From positions 1 through 64,000 of the forward strand of contig JABIZD010000172.1 in the NCBI GenBank assembly GCA_018666555.1: a DNA stretch of 64,000 nt. The letters run 5' to 3'. This document shows positions 52,688 through 61,181 of the stretch, piece after piece. The notes below the pieces were generated by a model. That model was not told where the DNA came from. It was given only the letters and a program-made list of their open reading frames with translations, and did not search any database. The DNA comes from Gammaproteobacteria bacterium. Its GTDB lineage: Bacteria; Pseudomonadota; Gammaproteobacteria; Pseudomonadales; Azotimanducaceae. The position numbers and the translations under genes were made by a program. The first letter of the stretch is position 1. Every line of letters starts with the position of its first letter.

Positions 52688-53377
52688 TCAGGGTGCCCAG
52701 TAGGCAGTCAGCGGGGTCCGGTCTTGTTTGATGATGGCGGCGATGGGTAGGCGATAGATATCATCCGTCTGCTTCGCCTCTAAAAATACTTCGTGCTTTG
52801 CTTGGCCTCTGAAAAACAGGATTAACTGGTGGCTGTCCAGCAGTCGCGGCAGGGTCAGGCTGATTCGAGGATGATTCGAATTGGCTGGTGTGATGGCAAT
52901 ACTCGAGTTTGAGTTGTTCAGATCCAGGCCCGATTTTAGCGCCTGCGAACCCGGGAATAGTGAGGCAGTATGACCATCGCTTCCCATGCCTAGCAAGGTA
53001 ATATCGAAAGTGGGCTGGCTGGAAAGTTGCTTGTTCGCGGCTATGGCTGCCTCGCTGACACTAGATTTGCTGTGGTTTAATGGCAGAAAGTGGGCCTTGC
53101 TGGCTAGGTTAATGAGGAGCTGGCTTTTGACCAGTTTCGCATTGCTGTCTGGGTGGTTATCATCGACCCAACGTTCGTCGCTCAGGGTAACCAGGACTTT
53201 TGACCAGGGTAATGGCACGGTGGATAACTGATTAAACAAGGTTATAGGCGTGGAGCCCCCAGGTACCACCAGGCTGGCCCGGCCAGACCGGTCTATTGCC
53301 TGGTTAAGCAGGTCTGTTATGTGGTCGCTCAGTGCGGTATGCAGGGTTGATGGATTCGTAAACGTTTTCAAGTGCAT
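52688..53377 (-). CDS. pgl: 6-phosphogluconolactonase
   Basis: 229 residues of the DevB/Pgl type. SLVVPGGSTPITLFNQLS (about residues 36-53) is the sugar-phosphate loop; LVTLSDERWVDDNHPDSNAKLV and DITLLGMGSDGHTASLFPGS hold catalytic residues, the His in DGHTASLFP among them. It opens the lactone made by Zwf to 6-phosphogluconate. It is the last gene of the edd-glk-eda-zwf-pgl operon, starting 2 bp after the zwf stop. Confidence 0.95.
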   Translation of the reverse strand: MHLKTFTNPSTLHTALSDHITDLLNQAIDRSGRASLVVPGGSTPITLFNQLSTVPLPWSKVLVTLSDERWVDDNHPDSNAKLVKSQLLINLASKAHFLPLNHSKSSVSEAAIAANKQLSSQPTFDITLLGMGSDGHTASLFPGSQALKSGLDLNNSNSSIAITPANSNHPRISLTLPRLLDSHQLILFFRGQAKHEVFLEAKQTDDIYRLPIAAIIKQDRTPLTAYWAP

Positions 53378-53379
53378 GG

Positions 53380-54837
53380 TTAGTTTTCGTACCAGCTGCG
53401 TTGGTCCTTCTCAATGAGTATCTCGGCTCTGGAAGGGCCTGAAGAACCGGCTGGATAAGCATTAGTTCGGACTGTTTTATCCTCCCAGGCATCGATAAGG
53501 TCATCGCACCATTTCCAGGAGGCGTCAATTTCCTCTCGGCTGACAAACAACCATTGATCACCCTTTATCACTTCCAGGAACAGGCGCTCATAGGCATCGG
53601 GAATTCGGGTATCTCCAGTTGAATCAAAGAAATCAAGATTAAGCGTACGCCTTTCCAGGCTGAGCCGATCATTAAGGCTTTGCTTCTTGGAGACCATTTC
53701 AAGTTGGATGCCTTCATTGGGTTGGAGTCTGATCACGAGTCGATTGTTCGCCTCATCCAGATGCCCTGGAAATATAGCGTGTGGGTGGTTTTTGTAGGTA
53801 ATAATGACTTGGGTTACTTTCTCTTTGAGGCGTTTGCCTGTCCTGAGATAGAAAGGCACGCCAGCCCAGCGCCAGTTGTCGATAAAGGCCTTCAACGCCA
53901 CATAGGTTTCGGTGTCGCTGGTGGTATTGCTACAATCTTCTTCCTCGGTATAACCGACCACGGGGGTACCGGCTATCCAGCCAGCAGAATACTGTCCCCG
54001 AACTGCCTGTTCGGTTATGTTCGATGAGTTTATTGGGCTAAGGGCGCGTAGAATTTTTACTTTTTCTGCTCTGATTTCATCCGCTTGCAGGGAGTTAGGG
54101 GGTTCCATTGCAACCATACACAATAGTTGTAAGAGATGATTCTGGACCATGTCTCTGAGCTGGCCGACCTGGTCGTAATATCCCCATCGCCCCTCAATGC
54201 CGATAGTCTCAGCAGCCGTGATTTGGATGTGGTCAATGCAAGTGTTGTCCCACTGAGAGTTAATCATGCGATTCGCAAACCGTAATGCCAGCAGGTTCTG
54301 TACCGTCTCTTTACCGAGGTAGTGATCAATGCGGTAGATGTTACGCTCTGAAAAGAACTGTGCGACGGTGTCATTCACTGATGTCGAGCTCTGCTGATTG
54401 TGACCGATGGGTTTTTCGAGAACGATTCTTGAGGATTCATTAAGGCAATCTGCTCTATGCAAGTACTGGCTGATCGAGCCAAACAAGGTTGGAGGGGTGG
54501 CGAGGTAATAGATCATAGTTCGATCAGGGTTTCGCCATTCAGCCAGCGTGGCATACTGTTTAGCTTCTGCAAAATCGATTTTTATATAGTCGAATCGTTG
54601 GCTGAACCGGTCCCAGGTAATCTCACTTGAGGATGCGTTAGCTAGGATCGGTTCCAGGGTTTTTGCGGTCTGTTTTATAAATTCGCTGGTATCAATGTCG
54701 TCTCTGGCTACGGCAGCAATTCTAACACTGTCCGCTAAAAGCCGGGCATGGTCTAGCCAGAATAGGGCGGGAAACAGTTTGCGGTTGGCCAGGTCTCCCC
54801 TGGCGCCAAAAATGACAAGATCAATCTGTGTGTCCAT
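53380..54837 (-). CDS. zwf: Glucose-6-phosphate 1-dehydrogenase
   Basis: 485 residues. The N-terminal nucleotide fold is DLVIFGARGDLANRKLFPALF. SRIVLEKPIGH and YRIDHYLGKETVQNLLALRFAN are the signature substrate and catalytic segments with the base His. The enzyme oxidises glucose-6-phosphate with NADP(+) or NAD(+). It starts within the eda stop (TAATG) and is followed 2 bp later by pgl, so it is co-translated with both. Confidence 0.97.
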   Translation of the reverse strand: MDTQIDLVIFGARGDLANRKLFPALFWLDHARLLADSVRIAAVARDDIDTSEFIKQTAKTLEPILANASSSEITWDRFSQRFDYIKIDFAEAKQYATLAEWRNPDRTMIYYLATPPTLFGSISQYLHRADCLNESSRIVLEKPIGHNQQSSTSVNDTVAQFFSERNIYRIDHYLGKETVQNLLALRFANRMINSQWDNTCIDHIQITAAETIGIEGRWGYYDQVGQLRDMVQNHLLQLLCMVAMEPPNSLQADEIRAEKVKILRALSPINSSNITEQAVRGQYSAGWIAGTPVVGYTEEEDCSNTTSDTETYVALKAFIDNWRWAGVPFYLRTGKRLKEKVTQVIITYKNHPHAIFPGHLDEANNRLVIRLQPNEGIQLEMVSKKQSLNDRLSLERRTLNLDFFDSTGDTRIPDAYERLFLEVIKGDQWLFVSREEIDASWKWCDDLIDAWEDKTVRTNAYPAGSSGPSRAEILIEKDQRSWYEN

Positions 54838-55487
54838 TAAGAAGTACTCGCAGGTCGGTGTTTGGTCAGGGTATAAGCCGTGGCAAGGGCGGTTTTGGAC
54901 AATGCGTGAATCTCAGGCCAATTTTGTTGCGCTATCAGTGATGGATGCACCATCCATGATCCGCCGACTGAATGCACATTGGGTTGCTTGAGGTATTGGC
55001 CCATGTTCGCCAGGCTGATGCCACCTGTGGCACAGAACTGCACCTCCCTGAACGGCCCGAAAATAGCCTTGAGCGTTGCAACTCCACCGAGAGACTCTGC
55101 TGGAAAGAACTTGAAGTCCTGGTATCCCAGTTCTAATCCGATCATGATCTCACTGACCGTTGATATGCCAGGAATGAGCGGTAAGGGTGATTTTTTGGCG
55201 CCTTCCAATAACGCTGGGGTCGCGCCGGGGGACACCATGAAATCGCATCCCAATATCTCTGCCTGAGTGATTTGCTTGCTCGAGCAAATAGTGCCCGCGC
55301 CGATGGTTAGATCCGGGAACTGCGTGCGGATACGCTCAATTGCGGATAGTGCTGCATCCGTCCTGAGGGTGACCTCAATGATTTTAAAACCCGCAGAAAC
55401 CAGACTTTCAACCAATGGGACAGCGTCCCCCTCTCTGTCCAGGGTAATTACCGGTATAATGGGGTTTTGGGTCAGTAAGTGTTGCAT
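54837..55487 (-). CDS. eda: KDPG/KHG aldolase
   Basis: 216 residues. Motifs are PVITLDREGDAVPLVESLVSAGFKIIEVTLRTDAA, TIGAGTICSSKQ, CDFMVSPG and FKFFPAE, where the Lys forms the Schiff base. It splits 2-keto-3-deoxy-6-phosphogluconate into pyruvate and glyceraldehyde-3-phosphate, the last Entner-Doudoroff step. It starts 7 bp after the glk stop and overlaps zwf by one base. Confidence 0.96.
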   Translation of the reverse strand: MQHLLTQNPIIPVITLDREGDAVPLVESLVSAGFKIIEVTLRTDAALSAIERIRTQFPDLTIGAGTICSSKQITQAEILGCDFMVSPGATPALLEGAKKSPLPLIPGISTVSEIMIGLELGYQDFKFFPAESLGGVATLKAIFGPFREVQFCATGGISLANMGQYLKQPNVHSVGGSWMVHPSLIAQQNWPEIHALSKTALATAYTLTKHRPASTS

Positions 55488-55494
55488 TATTTGT

Positions 55495-56469
55495 CTACTC
55501 TGTTGTGTTAAGGCTCATTGCTGCACCGAATAGGCCCAGGTTATCTCTAGTCACGAGAAAGGTCGGGATATTACTCAGGTAAGGCCTGAATCGGCCTTTG
55601 TCTTCGAATTTTTGCCTGAAACGGCTGGCGATAAACAGCTGCTCAAATCGGGGAATGACACCGCCTGTAATATAAACGCCCCCCCTGGCACCATAGGTGA
55701 GGGCCAGATTTCCAGCGGCTGCACCCATGACCTCAGAAAACAGTTCCAGTACCTGTAGTGCGGTCTCATCCCTACCATGCAAAGCAGCTTCAACCAATTG
55801 CCGGGGCTGCTGGAATCGCTGCTTGTCAGAGCTGTTGCCAGCTAACGCCTTATAAATGTTAAGCAGACCCGGGCCAGACAGCAGTCGTTCTAGACTGACG
55901 TGACCGTATTCCTTTTTAAGAGTTTCGTTTATGTGGATCTGCAGATCATTGAGCGGTGCAAAATCGGCATGGCCACCTTCGGTCTCAATGACCTGATAGC
56001 GACTGGAACCCGGGATAAGCGCGGCCATCCCGAGCCCCGTACCGGCACCTAAGATCGCTATAGGCTTGTTGACGATGGCTCTGCCGATGCCAATTTGCGT
56101 AACGTCTGCATCGGAGATTGCCTGAACACCATAAGCCATGGCGGCAAAGTCATTGATAATGAGGATATTGTCGCAATCGAGCGTTTGCTGCAGGTCATGG
56201 CGGGAAAATTGCCAGGGACAATTAGTTATCACTAAAGGATCCATGTCGACAGGGCAGGCTACAGCAAAACAGACCTTGCTGGGCGGATGCGACCAGCCGG
56301 TTGTGCCGGCTATTTGCTGCATTAAGGATTCAATTAATAACTGGAACTGGGGTTGCTGCTCGACCGAGTAATGGAACTCGCAGAGATGGTTAGCTTCTCC
56401 GGTTAGCAATACCGCAAAGCGTGCGTTAGTGCCGCCGATGTCAGCGACCAGATTCCAGGAAGGTTTCAT
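55495..56469 (-). CDS. glk: Glucokinase
   Basis: About 324 residues of the bacterial Glk family. LVADIGGTNARFAVL is the ATP site; ILGAGTGLGMAAL and ETEGGHADFAP are the glucose-binding region; GGVYITGGVIPRF is near the C-terminus. It phosphorylates glucose to feed Zwf. The start is ambiguous: ATG 56469 gives the family-typical N-terminus, while ATG 56478 adds three residues. Either way it overlaps or abuts the edd stop, so the genes are coupled. Confidence 0.95.
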   Translation of the reverse strand: MKPSWNLVADIGGTNARFAVLLTGEANHLCEFHYSVEQQPQFQLLIESLMQQIAGTTGWSHPPSKVCFAVACPVDMDPLVITNCPWQFSRHDLQQTLDCDNILIINDFAAMAYGVQAISDADVTQIGIGRAIVNKPIAILGAGTGLGMAALIPGSSRYQVIETEGGHADFAPLNDLQIHINETLKKEYGHVSLERLLSGPGLLNIYKALAGNSSDKQRFQQPRQLVEAALHGRDETALQVLELFSEVMGAAAGNLALTYGARGGVYITGGVIPRFEQLFIASRFRQKFEDKGRFRPYLSNIPTFLVTRDNLGLFGAAMSLNTTE

Positions 56470-56470
56470 T

Positions 56471-58297
56471 TCAATCATTACTCGCAAACAGGTAGGAAGC
56501 GCCCTGATCGGCAGAACTGATATTTGCCCGATTCAGAGAAAATAACTCCCGCCCGCAACCCAATGGGTCAGGATTTGATTGAGAACAGGCAGGGCGGTTA
56601 TTGAGCTCACTCATGTCTCCCAGATATTCTAGGTTTCCTTGCAGGGCATCGACCCTTAACCTGTCACCGTTTCGCAGTTTAGCCAGACTTCCACCTTGGG
56701 CAGCTTCGGGTACCAGATGTACCACCGCTGGAACCTTGCCGGAAGCGCCCGACATTCTGCCGTCCGTCACTAGTGCAACTCGGTAGCCCTTGTCTTGCAG
56801 GCTACTGAGTAAAGGAGTGAGCTTATGCAGCTCTGGCATGCCGTTTGCCCTGGGTCCCTGGAAGCGGACAACGATAATGCTGTCCCTGTCCAGCGCGCCG
56901 GATTCGAACAGTGGTTTGAGTTCATCCTGGCTATCGATAATCACGGCAGGGGCCTCAACGATGCGATGTTGCTCGGCAACTGCCGATACTTTGATGATGC
57001 CTTTACCCAGGTTTCCTTTTAAAAGTCGTAAGCCACCTTCGCTTGCAAAGGGCGCGTCGGCACTGGCTAATACTTCAGGGTCATGCGAGCTTGCAGGAGC
57101 GTCGTGCCAAACCAGTTTATTGTCCTTGAGTCCGGCTTGTTGATTAAAACTGCTAAAATTCTTGCCCCACACGGTCATTGCTTCAGCATGCATAAAACCG
57201 GCGCTGAGTAACTCATTGAAAAGGGTGCCGGTTCCCCCAGCAGCATGGAAGTGGTTAATGTCGGCTTGTCCATTTGGATATACCCGGCATAACAGCGGTA
57301 CAGCTTGTGATAAGTCTGCAATATCATCCCAGGTAATCAATATTCCAGCAGCTCGGGCGATGGCGATGAGGTGAATGCTATGATTGGTAGACCCTCCAGA
57401 AGCGAGTAAAGCGACGATGGCATTAACAATAGCCCGCTCGTCGATGATCTGGCCTATGGGTCGATAATTGTTGCTCCGGGTGGAAATTCTAGCCAGTTGG
57501 CGGCCAGCTTCAGCTGTGAGCTCCCCGCGCAGGGGATTATCAGGGTTGATAAAGGAACTGCCGGGTAGTTGCATCCCAAGAGCCTCCAGGATCACCTGGT
57601 TGCTGTTGGCAGTGCCGTAGAAGGTGCAGGTGCCTGGGCTGTGGTATGAAGCCAGTTCGGCTTCGAGTAGGGCATCCCGGTCTATTTCTCCTCTGGCAAA
57701 GCGTTCCCGGGTTCGTTGTTTCTCTTTATTACTGAGTCCTGATTCCATTGGCCCAGCAGGGACAAAGATAGTTGGCAGGTAACCAAAGGCCAGGCATCCT
57801 ATGAGTAGCCCAGGAACAATCTTGTCGCAGATGCCGAGCGCAAGAACACCATCAAACATCTGGTGCGACAATGAAATAGCAGCGCATTGGGCAATCAGGT
57901 CGCGACTCAGCAGGCTTAGTTCCATGCCAGTTTGCCCTTGGGTAACGCCGTCGCACATGGCAGGGACACTACCCGCTACCTGGCCTGTACAGCCCATCTG
58001 GCGGAGAGCCAGTTTCAATTGTTCCGGATAATCACGATACGGTTGATGGGCTGACAACATATCGTTATAGGCTGTGATAATGGCCATGTTCCCTGAATCC
58101 ATGATCTTTAGCTGTTGCTTGTCGGTAGCGTCGCAAGCGGCCATGCCATGCGCCAGATTGCCGCAGCTTAGTTGTTCGCGTTTGGGTAGATTGTTCCTGT
58201 CTTGCTCCAGCTGATTGAGATAAGCAGCTCTCAAGGATTTGCTGCGCCTGATAATGTTTTCGGTTACTGCAATGATCTGGGAATTAGTTTGGGTCAC
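56471..58297 (-). CDS. edd: Phosphogluconate dehydratase
   Basis: About 608 residues, near the 603 of E. coli Edd. Conserved parts are LSCGNLAHGMAACDATDKQQL, NMAIITAYNDMLSAHQPYRDYP, PAMCDGVTQGQTGMELSLLSRDLI and SGASGKVPAVVHLVPEA, with the Cys residues of the 4Fe-4S dehydratase site. It removes water from 6-phosphogluconate to give KDPG. GTG 58297 is preferred because AGAGAG lies five bases upstream and the N-terminus then matches the family; an in-frame TTG is at 58312. It heads the operon, right behind two HexR-like sites. Confidence 0.95.
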   Translation of the reverse strand: MTQTNSQIIAVTENIIRRSKSLRAAYLNQLEQDRNNLPKREQLSCGNLAHGMAACDATDKQQLKIMDSGNMAIITAYNDMLSAHQPYRDYPEQLKLALRQMGCTGQVAGSVPAMCDGVTQGQTGMELSLLSRDLIAQCAAISLSHQMFDGVLALGICDKIVPGLLIGCLAFGYLPTIFVPAGPMESGLSNKEKQRTRERFARGEIDRDALLEAELASYHSPGTCTFYGTANSNQVILEALGMQLPGSSFINPDNPLRGELTAEAGRQLARISTRSNNYRPIGQIIDERAIVNAIVALLASGGSTNHSIHLIAIARAAGILITWDDIADLSQAVPLLCRVYPNGQADINHFHAAGGTGTLFNELLSAGFMHAEAMTVWGKNFSSFNQQAGLKDNKLVWHDAPASSHDPEVLASADAPFASEGGLRLLKGNLGKGIIKVSAVAEQHRIVEAPAVIIDSQDELKPLFESGALDRDSIIVVRFQGPRANGMPELHKLTPLLSSLQDKGYRVALVTDGRMSGASGKVPAVVHLVPEAAQGGSLAKLRNGDRLRVDALQGNLEYLGDMSELNNRPACSQSNPDPLGCGRELFSLNRANISSADQGASYLFASND

Positions 58298-58324
58298 GAG
58301 AGCTCTCTGCAAACAAAAGTGAAT

Positions 58325-58339
58325 TGTAACAAAATTACA
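58325..58339. promoter_or_regulatory. HexR-like operator, proximal
   Basis: TGTAACAAAATTACA: an inverted repeat TGTAA/TTACA with a 5-bp spacer, matching the known HexR box of Gammaproteobacteria. It is 28 bp before the preferred edd GTG. HexR is an RpiR-family repressor released by KDPG. No hexR gene is in the window. Confidence 0.7.
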
Positions 58340-58376
58340 TAAATATGGAAATTAAAGCCAACAATGACTCATAATA

Positions 58377-58391
58377 TGTAATTTTACTACA
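58377..58391. promoter_or_regulatory. HexR-like operator, distal
   Basis: TGTAATTTTACTACA (reverse complement TGTAGTAAAATTACA) is a second HexR-like box, 52 bp centre to centre from the first, about five helical turns. The two together suggest cooperative repression of the edd-glk-eda-zwf-pgl operon. Confidence 0.68.
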
Positions 58392-58672
58392 TATTTATTG
58401 TTAATGGATATCGTCGGATAATGCTTCGCAGGATGAAATAAATGGCCTGACCACAGTAGCGAAATGTACCTGCGGTAGCTGGGAAATCTCAGTAACAACC
58501 AAGTGACGCAGTATTCCCCATCTGACCCAGGTTGTTCGGTAGCCGAGCAGTTAATTCTTAACGGCGCTTTAGCTGCGAGTCAGCGAAATCGCTGTTGCTT
58601 CACTTAACTGAGCATGTGGTCAAGGTACTTTGGCCTTGGAGCCTGCCTTAAGTGGCTCGATTGTAATATGGG

Positions 58673-59206
58673 TTAACCTGGGCCGATGGTACTTTCCGTT
58701 GCCAGTTCAATATCAATATCTAATTGAATTGACAGTTTTTCAAGTGTTTCGGTCAGTCCCTCACTCTGATCGAGATTCGTGTCTTCTATCAGAAACTGGC
58801 CATTGAACATGGGGTCGCCGGTCATTGCCGCTTTGGTTATTTCTGTTTTCAGGTCAAGAATATTGAACTTTTTTGCAGCTAGAGCGCTGGAAATTTCCTG
58901 GATGATTCCTGGCCTGTCGAGGCCAAACAGAGAAATCAACTGGGTTTCCGGATGATGTTCTGTCGAAGAAACCGCCTTTTCTATGACCAGGGTTAGTCCG
59001 ATACGGTTAAGTTCCTCTAAGCTGTCTCTGAGCTGGGATAATTGCTCTACTTCTCCCGCTACCTCGATCATGCCGGCAAATTTGCCGCCCAATTGAGCCA
59101 TGCTGCTACCCAGCCAGTTAGCCGAATGACGATTGACGATGGTTGATATCTTTTCAATGAGACCGGGGCGGTCATTTCCTATTATTGTGAAAACTAGGCT
59201 TTCCAT
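58673..59206 (-). CDS. gcvR: GcvR-like ACT-domain regulator
   Basis: 177 residues comprising two ACT domains in tandem: SLVFTIIGNDRPGLIEKISTIVNRHSANW (about residues 3-31) and LISLFGLDRPGIIQEISSALAAKKFNILDLKTEIT (about residues 91-125). This is the size and arrangement of the glycine cleavage system repressor GcvR, which in E. coli acts through contact with GcvA rather than by binding DNA. Glycine-cleavage genes are not nearby, so the target is inferred. AGGA precedes the ATG. It lies upstream of the edd operon on the same strand, 360 bp away, and is likely a separate unit. Confidence 0.8.
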   Translation of the reverse strand: MESLVFTIIGNDRPGLIEKISTIVNRHSANWLGSSMAQLGGKFAGMIEVAGEVEQLSQLRDSLEELNRIGLTLVIEKAVSSTEHHPETQLISLFGLDRPGIIQEISSALAAKKFNILDLKTEITKAAMTGDPMFNGQFLIEDTNLDQSEGLTETLEKLSIQLDIDIELATESTIGPG

Positions 59207-59607
59207 GGGTTCGATCCTAAAGCTTAAGAATGTGGTCCTGTATGAGGACGTTTAAAAAACCATTCTAGGAAGAAAATGAATCAAGTTGCAATTGTGTTCC
59301 TGCGACTGGCAAGACAGCTTGCCTGTCCAAGACCTTGGGTCTTTCCCTTAAGAAAAGGTTTCCCTTAAGCAAAAAATGTGCAACTGGGATAAGTCAGGTT
59401 TTAACGTCCGAAACAACTTTGACCAGGGTTTGCCTTAGCCATGCCCCTATCCTGTCTGCTTCGGTGCAGTGAATGTTTAAAATCACATTGTTGCAGTGAG
59501 GCATCACAGGGTTAGGAGTCGGCACGGATGATCACTTGGATTTTCACTGCGGTTGCTTTCAGGTAACATCCATCACTGATTCAGGTAAAACTCCAGAGAG
59601 ACCGATT
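59207..59607. other. Intergenic region between gcvR-like and thiolase genes
   Basis: About 400 bases. TTTCCCTTAAG occurs twice at about 59342-59370, 17 bp apart, in an A/T-rich setting. An in-frame extension of the thiolase frame from 59536 lacks a ribosome-binding site and is not accepted. No other gene or RNA is recognised. Confidence 0.45.
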
Positions 59608-60846
59608 ATGGCAGATGCCTACATTATTGACGCAGCAAGGACACCCAGAGGCATAGGTAAAGCAGGTCGGGGTGCTTTAGCTGGTTTTCATAGCGGTCGG
59701 TTACTGGCCAAAGTTTTTGAGGCCATCGCTGATCGAAATCAGTTAAATACAGCAGATATAGATGATGTTGTCGTGGGCTGCAGCTCGCAGGTCGGCAACC
59801 AGGGATCCTGTGTCGGCAGAATGGCTGCACTCGATGCGGGCTGGAGTACGCGCGCGAGTGCGGTCACTTTGGATCGATTCTGTGGTTCGGGAATTACGTC
59901 TGTTAATCTGGCAGCGGCTAATATCATGAGTGGCATGGATGACCTGTGTGTTGCCGGCGGCGTTGAGATGATGTCGTATACAGCAACGCTGGGGAACGCA
60001 ACTAATAACCGTACCGTTGATGGCGGTAATCTGCATTTACGGGAACTTCATCCCCAGCCCCACCAGGGTATCTGTGCGGATATGATAGCAACGCTGGAGG
60101 GATTTAGCCGGCAGGACCTGGATGCACTGGCCGTGGAAAGTCAGAATCGCGCCAAACATGCCATGGACCAGGGTTTTTTTGATAAGAGTCTGATTCCGGT
60201 TTTCAATGATGATGGTTCCTTAGCCCTGGACCGGGAAGAATTCCCCAGGCCAGGCACGACCATGGAATCACTGGCAGAATTAAAAACCGTTTTTAATATG
60301 TTTATGGATGCTCCTATTGATAATGGCGGCGAAACGTTTGATCAGTTGGTCAAGCGGGCCTATCCAGATTTGCAAATCAACCATGTTCATCATGCCGGTA
60401 ATAGTTCTGGGGTTGTTGATGGGGCTGCTGCATTGATTTTGTCGAGTAAGGATTATATGGGCAGGGTAGGCTGGACGCCCAGAGCCAGGATCAGCGCCAT
60501 GGCAACGGTCGGTGGTGACCCGACCCTGATGTTAAATGAGCCTGTGCCGGCTGCGCGAAAGGTCCTAGATAGAGCTGGCATGACGGTGGACGATATCGAT
60601 CTGTTTGAGGTTAATGAGGCATTTTCTGTGGTTGCTGCGAAATTCATTCGCGATCTCAAACTGGACCCTGAAAAAGTTAACGTTAATGGGGGTGCTATGG
60701 CCCTGGGTCATCCTATCGCTGCGACGGGTTCAATCCTGATCGGCACTGTGCTGGATGAACTGGAAAGACGAGACCTGAATACTGGCCTGGTAACCATGTG
60801 TACAGGCGGTGGTATGGCGCCTGCAATCATTATTGAAAGAGTCTAA
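59608..60846 (+). CDS. Thiolase (acetyl-CoA acetyltransferase family)
   Basis: About 412 residues. The catalytic Cys92 is in LDRFCGSGITSVNLAA, the base His368 in NGGAMALGHPIAATG, and the second Cys398 in MCTGGGMAPA. NEAFSVVAAKFIRDL is the usual Asn-Glu-Ala-Phe motif. The family cleaves 3-ketoacyl-CoA or condenses acetyl-CoA; here a catabolic role on a CoA-bound chain is likely, but no other beta-oxidation gene is adjacent. ATG 59608 gives the standard N-terminus ADAYIIDAARTPRGIGK. It stands alone, followed by a TonB receptor 335 bp away. Confidence 0.93.
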   Translation: MADAYIIDAARTPRGIGKAGRGALAGFHSGRLLAKVFEAIADRNQLNTADIDDVVVGCSSQVGNQGSCVGRMAALDAGWSTRASAVTLDRFCGSGITSVNLAAANIMSGMDDLCVAGGVEMMSYTATLGNATNNRTVDGGNLHLRELHPQPHQGICADMIATLEGFSRQDLDALAVESQNRAKHAMDQGFFDKSLIPVFNDDGSLALDREEFPRPGTTMESLAELKTVFNMFMDAPIDNGGETFDQLVKRAYPDLQINHVHHAGNSSGVVDGAAALILSSKDYMGRVGWTPRARISAMATVGGDPTLMLNEPVPAARKVLDRAGMTVDDIDLFEVNEAFSVVAAKFIRDLKLDPEKVNVNGGAMALGHPIAATGSILIGTVLDELERRDLNTGLVTMCTGGGMAPAIIIERV

Positions 60847-61181
60847 TAAATTGTTAGTTAATTCTAAGCCGTCGCTAGAATAAGTAAAATGAGGCGTTGG
60901 CCAGGGGTCAAAGGAAGCGGTGAAAACAACCTAGGCGCGTTGTTTCCATTGATTTGAGTGAATTAACCCTTACAATGAGGCAAAACGTAGGGTGTGGTCA
61001 GATGGGATTAGTCCACTCAGCGGTCTAAAACACGGATGAAAACTAAGTTATTTTATTTACTTTGTTTGAAATCAGGGATATAAAGAAGCCTGTAAGGGTC
61101 CAGCTTAAAAAAATAAGAGCAATTTTAATAAACGCGAACACTTTTTTCTGAATCTAATCAGATAAATCAAAGGGGAAATCA
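60847..61181. other. Intergenic region upstream of the TonB receptor
   Basis: 335 bases. It should hold the receptor promoter. The last bases contain AGGGGAA, a good ribosome-binding site for the ATG at 61182. No other feature is recognised. Confidence 0.4.

Larger units (their letters stand above)
58313..58672. other. Regulatory region upstream of edd
   Basis: 360 bases between edd and the GcvR-like gene. The edd-proximal 80 bases are AT-rich and hold both HexR-like boxes. The remaining part has no recognised gene or repeat. Confidence 0.6.

Noticed and set aside
59536-59607. Extended thiolase N-terminus
   Set aside because: The added residues do not match thiolases; ATG 59608 gives the standard start.
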